Below are positions 14,419 to 14,986 of a stretch of 14,986 bases of DNA, piece by piece. A program made the translations under genes and the position numbers. Below the pieces are notes generated by a model that ran no database searches, was not told where the DNA came from, and saw only the letters and a list, made by a program, of their open reading frames with translations. This stretch comes from JAVBOF01 sp031550915 (GTDB lineage: Bacteria > Bacillota > Clostridia > Christensenellales > MGBC116941). Location of the stretch: contig JAVBOF010000006.1 in assembly GCA_031550915.1 (NCBI GenBank), positions 1 to 14,986 on the forward strand. The letters are read 5' to 3'. Within the stretch, counting starts at the first letter, position 1. Each line of letters begins with the position of its first letter.

Positions 14419-14986
14419 CTAATACTGAAGTATTTCTTTTACTTTCGCCATAATGGATTTTTCATCCGGTATTATGGGCATCTCTAAAGCGGGGCTGAAC
14501 GGCAGCGGAACATCCGCCGTACCCATACGGAAAACCGGTGCATCTAGGTAATAGAATGCTTCCTCCATGACGCGAATTGCTAATTCGCCACTTATCCCGA
14601 AGCTAAGGTGGCCTTCATCAACCACAAGCATCTTGCCCGTCTTTTTAACCGATTCGATAACAGTAACCATATCCAAAGGCACTATAGTCCTCAGGTCAAT
14701 TACTTCTACGTATACACCATCGGCAGCGAGCTTTTCAGCTACCTTGCGGGATTTTTCCGCCAATAGCGATGTGCCGACTATAGTAAGCTTGTCACCGGAA
14801 TGGGTTATATTTGCTTTACCAAACGGTATGAGGAAATCTCCATCCGGTATTTCGCTCTTATCCGTATATTGCATTTTGTGCTCAAAGAAAATTACCGGAT
14901 CATCATCACGTATTGCGGTTTTCAATAAGCCTTTTGCTTCAAGCGCAGTTGAAGGCAAAACAACCTTCAAGCCGGGGATATGCGCC
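14419..14986 (-). CDS. acoB: 2-oxoacid/acetoin dehydrogenase E1 beta subunit, C-terminal part (cut by right window edge)
   Basis: About 189 residues are visible, open to the window edge, so the true start lies outside. The reading continues upstream of 14970 as AHIPGLKVVLPST, the usual run-in to the E1-beta middle. Family motifs include DDPVIFFEHKMQY, the transketolase C-terminal domain with VIDLRTIVPLD, VVDEGHLSFGISGELA and ADVPLPFSPALE. E1 is a thiamine-diphosphate enzyme with an alpha partner; the alpha gene (acoA) is expected just beyond the right edge. E1-beta is usually about 325-340 residues, so a bit over half is here. The gene ends 27 bases before acoC. Acetoin rather than pyruvate as substrate is inferred from the AcoR-type regulator behind the operon. 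Confidence 0.85.
   Translation of the reverse strand, partial: AHIPGLKVVLPSTALEAKGLLKTAIRDDDPVIFFEHKMQYTDKSEIPDGDFLIPFGKANITHSGDKLTIVGTSLLAEKSRKVAEKLAADGVYVEVIDLRTIVPLDMVTVIESVKKTGKMLVVDEGHLSFGISGELAIRVMEEAFYYLDAPVFRMGTADVPLPFSPALEMPIIPDEKSIMAKVKEILQY

Noticed and set aside
1..14986. CRISPR arrays, transposons, phage genes, tRNA or rRNA genes
   Set aside because: No spaced direct repeats, transposase, integrase, cloverleaf or rRNA-like sequence was recognised on either strand; the window reads as ordinary metabolic and regulatory genes.

Overview
The window looks like chromosomal DNA of an anaerobic, low-to-mid GC Firmicute (Clostridia-type). The grounds are strong AGGAGG-type ribosome sites, sigma-70-like promoters with AT-rich spacers, a formate-tetrahydrofolate ligase, a nitroreductase/DsrE pair and a sigma-54/AcoR-controlled 2-oxoacid-dehydrogenase-type operon. 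No rRNA, tRNA, CRISPR array, insertion sequence or phage gene was recognised. Genes are densely packed, and no gene-free stretch exceeds about 235 bases.

Left part (1-4271): the 5' part of rpoN (sigma-54) runs off the left edge on the minus strand. Divergent from it, across a 233-base promoter region, is a small acidic lipoprotein gene that ends in a bidirectional terminator shared with the convergent fhs-folC pair. fhs and folC (minus strand, 23 bases apart) supply 10-formyl-tetrahydrofolate and polyglutamylated folates.

Middle (4505-9336, plus strand): a FIST-domain sensory protein is followed by a hybrid histidine kinase with its own receiver domain, which looks like a two-gene signalling cassette. 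A small nitroreductase, a DsrE-like protein four bases downstream, and a short-chain dehydrogenase with its own candidate promoter and a good terminator come next.

Right part (9403-14986, minus strand): this is an acoB-acoC-acoL-acoR arrangement, the layout of an acetoin dehydrogenase (2-oxoacid-dehydrogenase-like) complex operon followed by its sigma-54 activator. E1-beta is cut by the right edge; E1-alpha and the main promoter should lie outside. The E2 protein has no lipoyl domain and instead starts with two tandem peripheral-subunit-binding domains, while the only lipoyl domain visible sits at the N-terminus of the E3 (dihydrolipoamide dehydrogenase). This suggests a complex in which E3, not E2, carries the swinging arm. 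Between acoL and acoR lie a terminator, an overlapping candidate promoter and two near-identical palindromic operators that could be AcoR sites. AcoR needs sigma-54, whose gene lies at the other end of the window.
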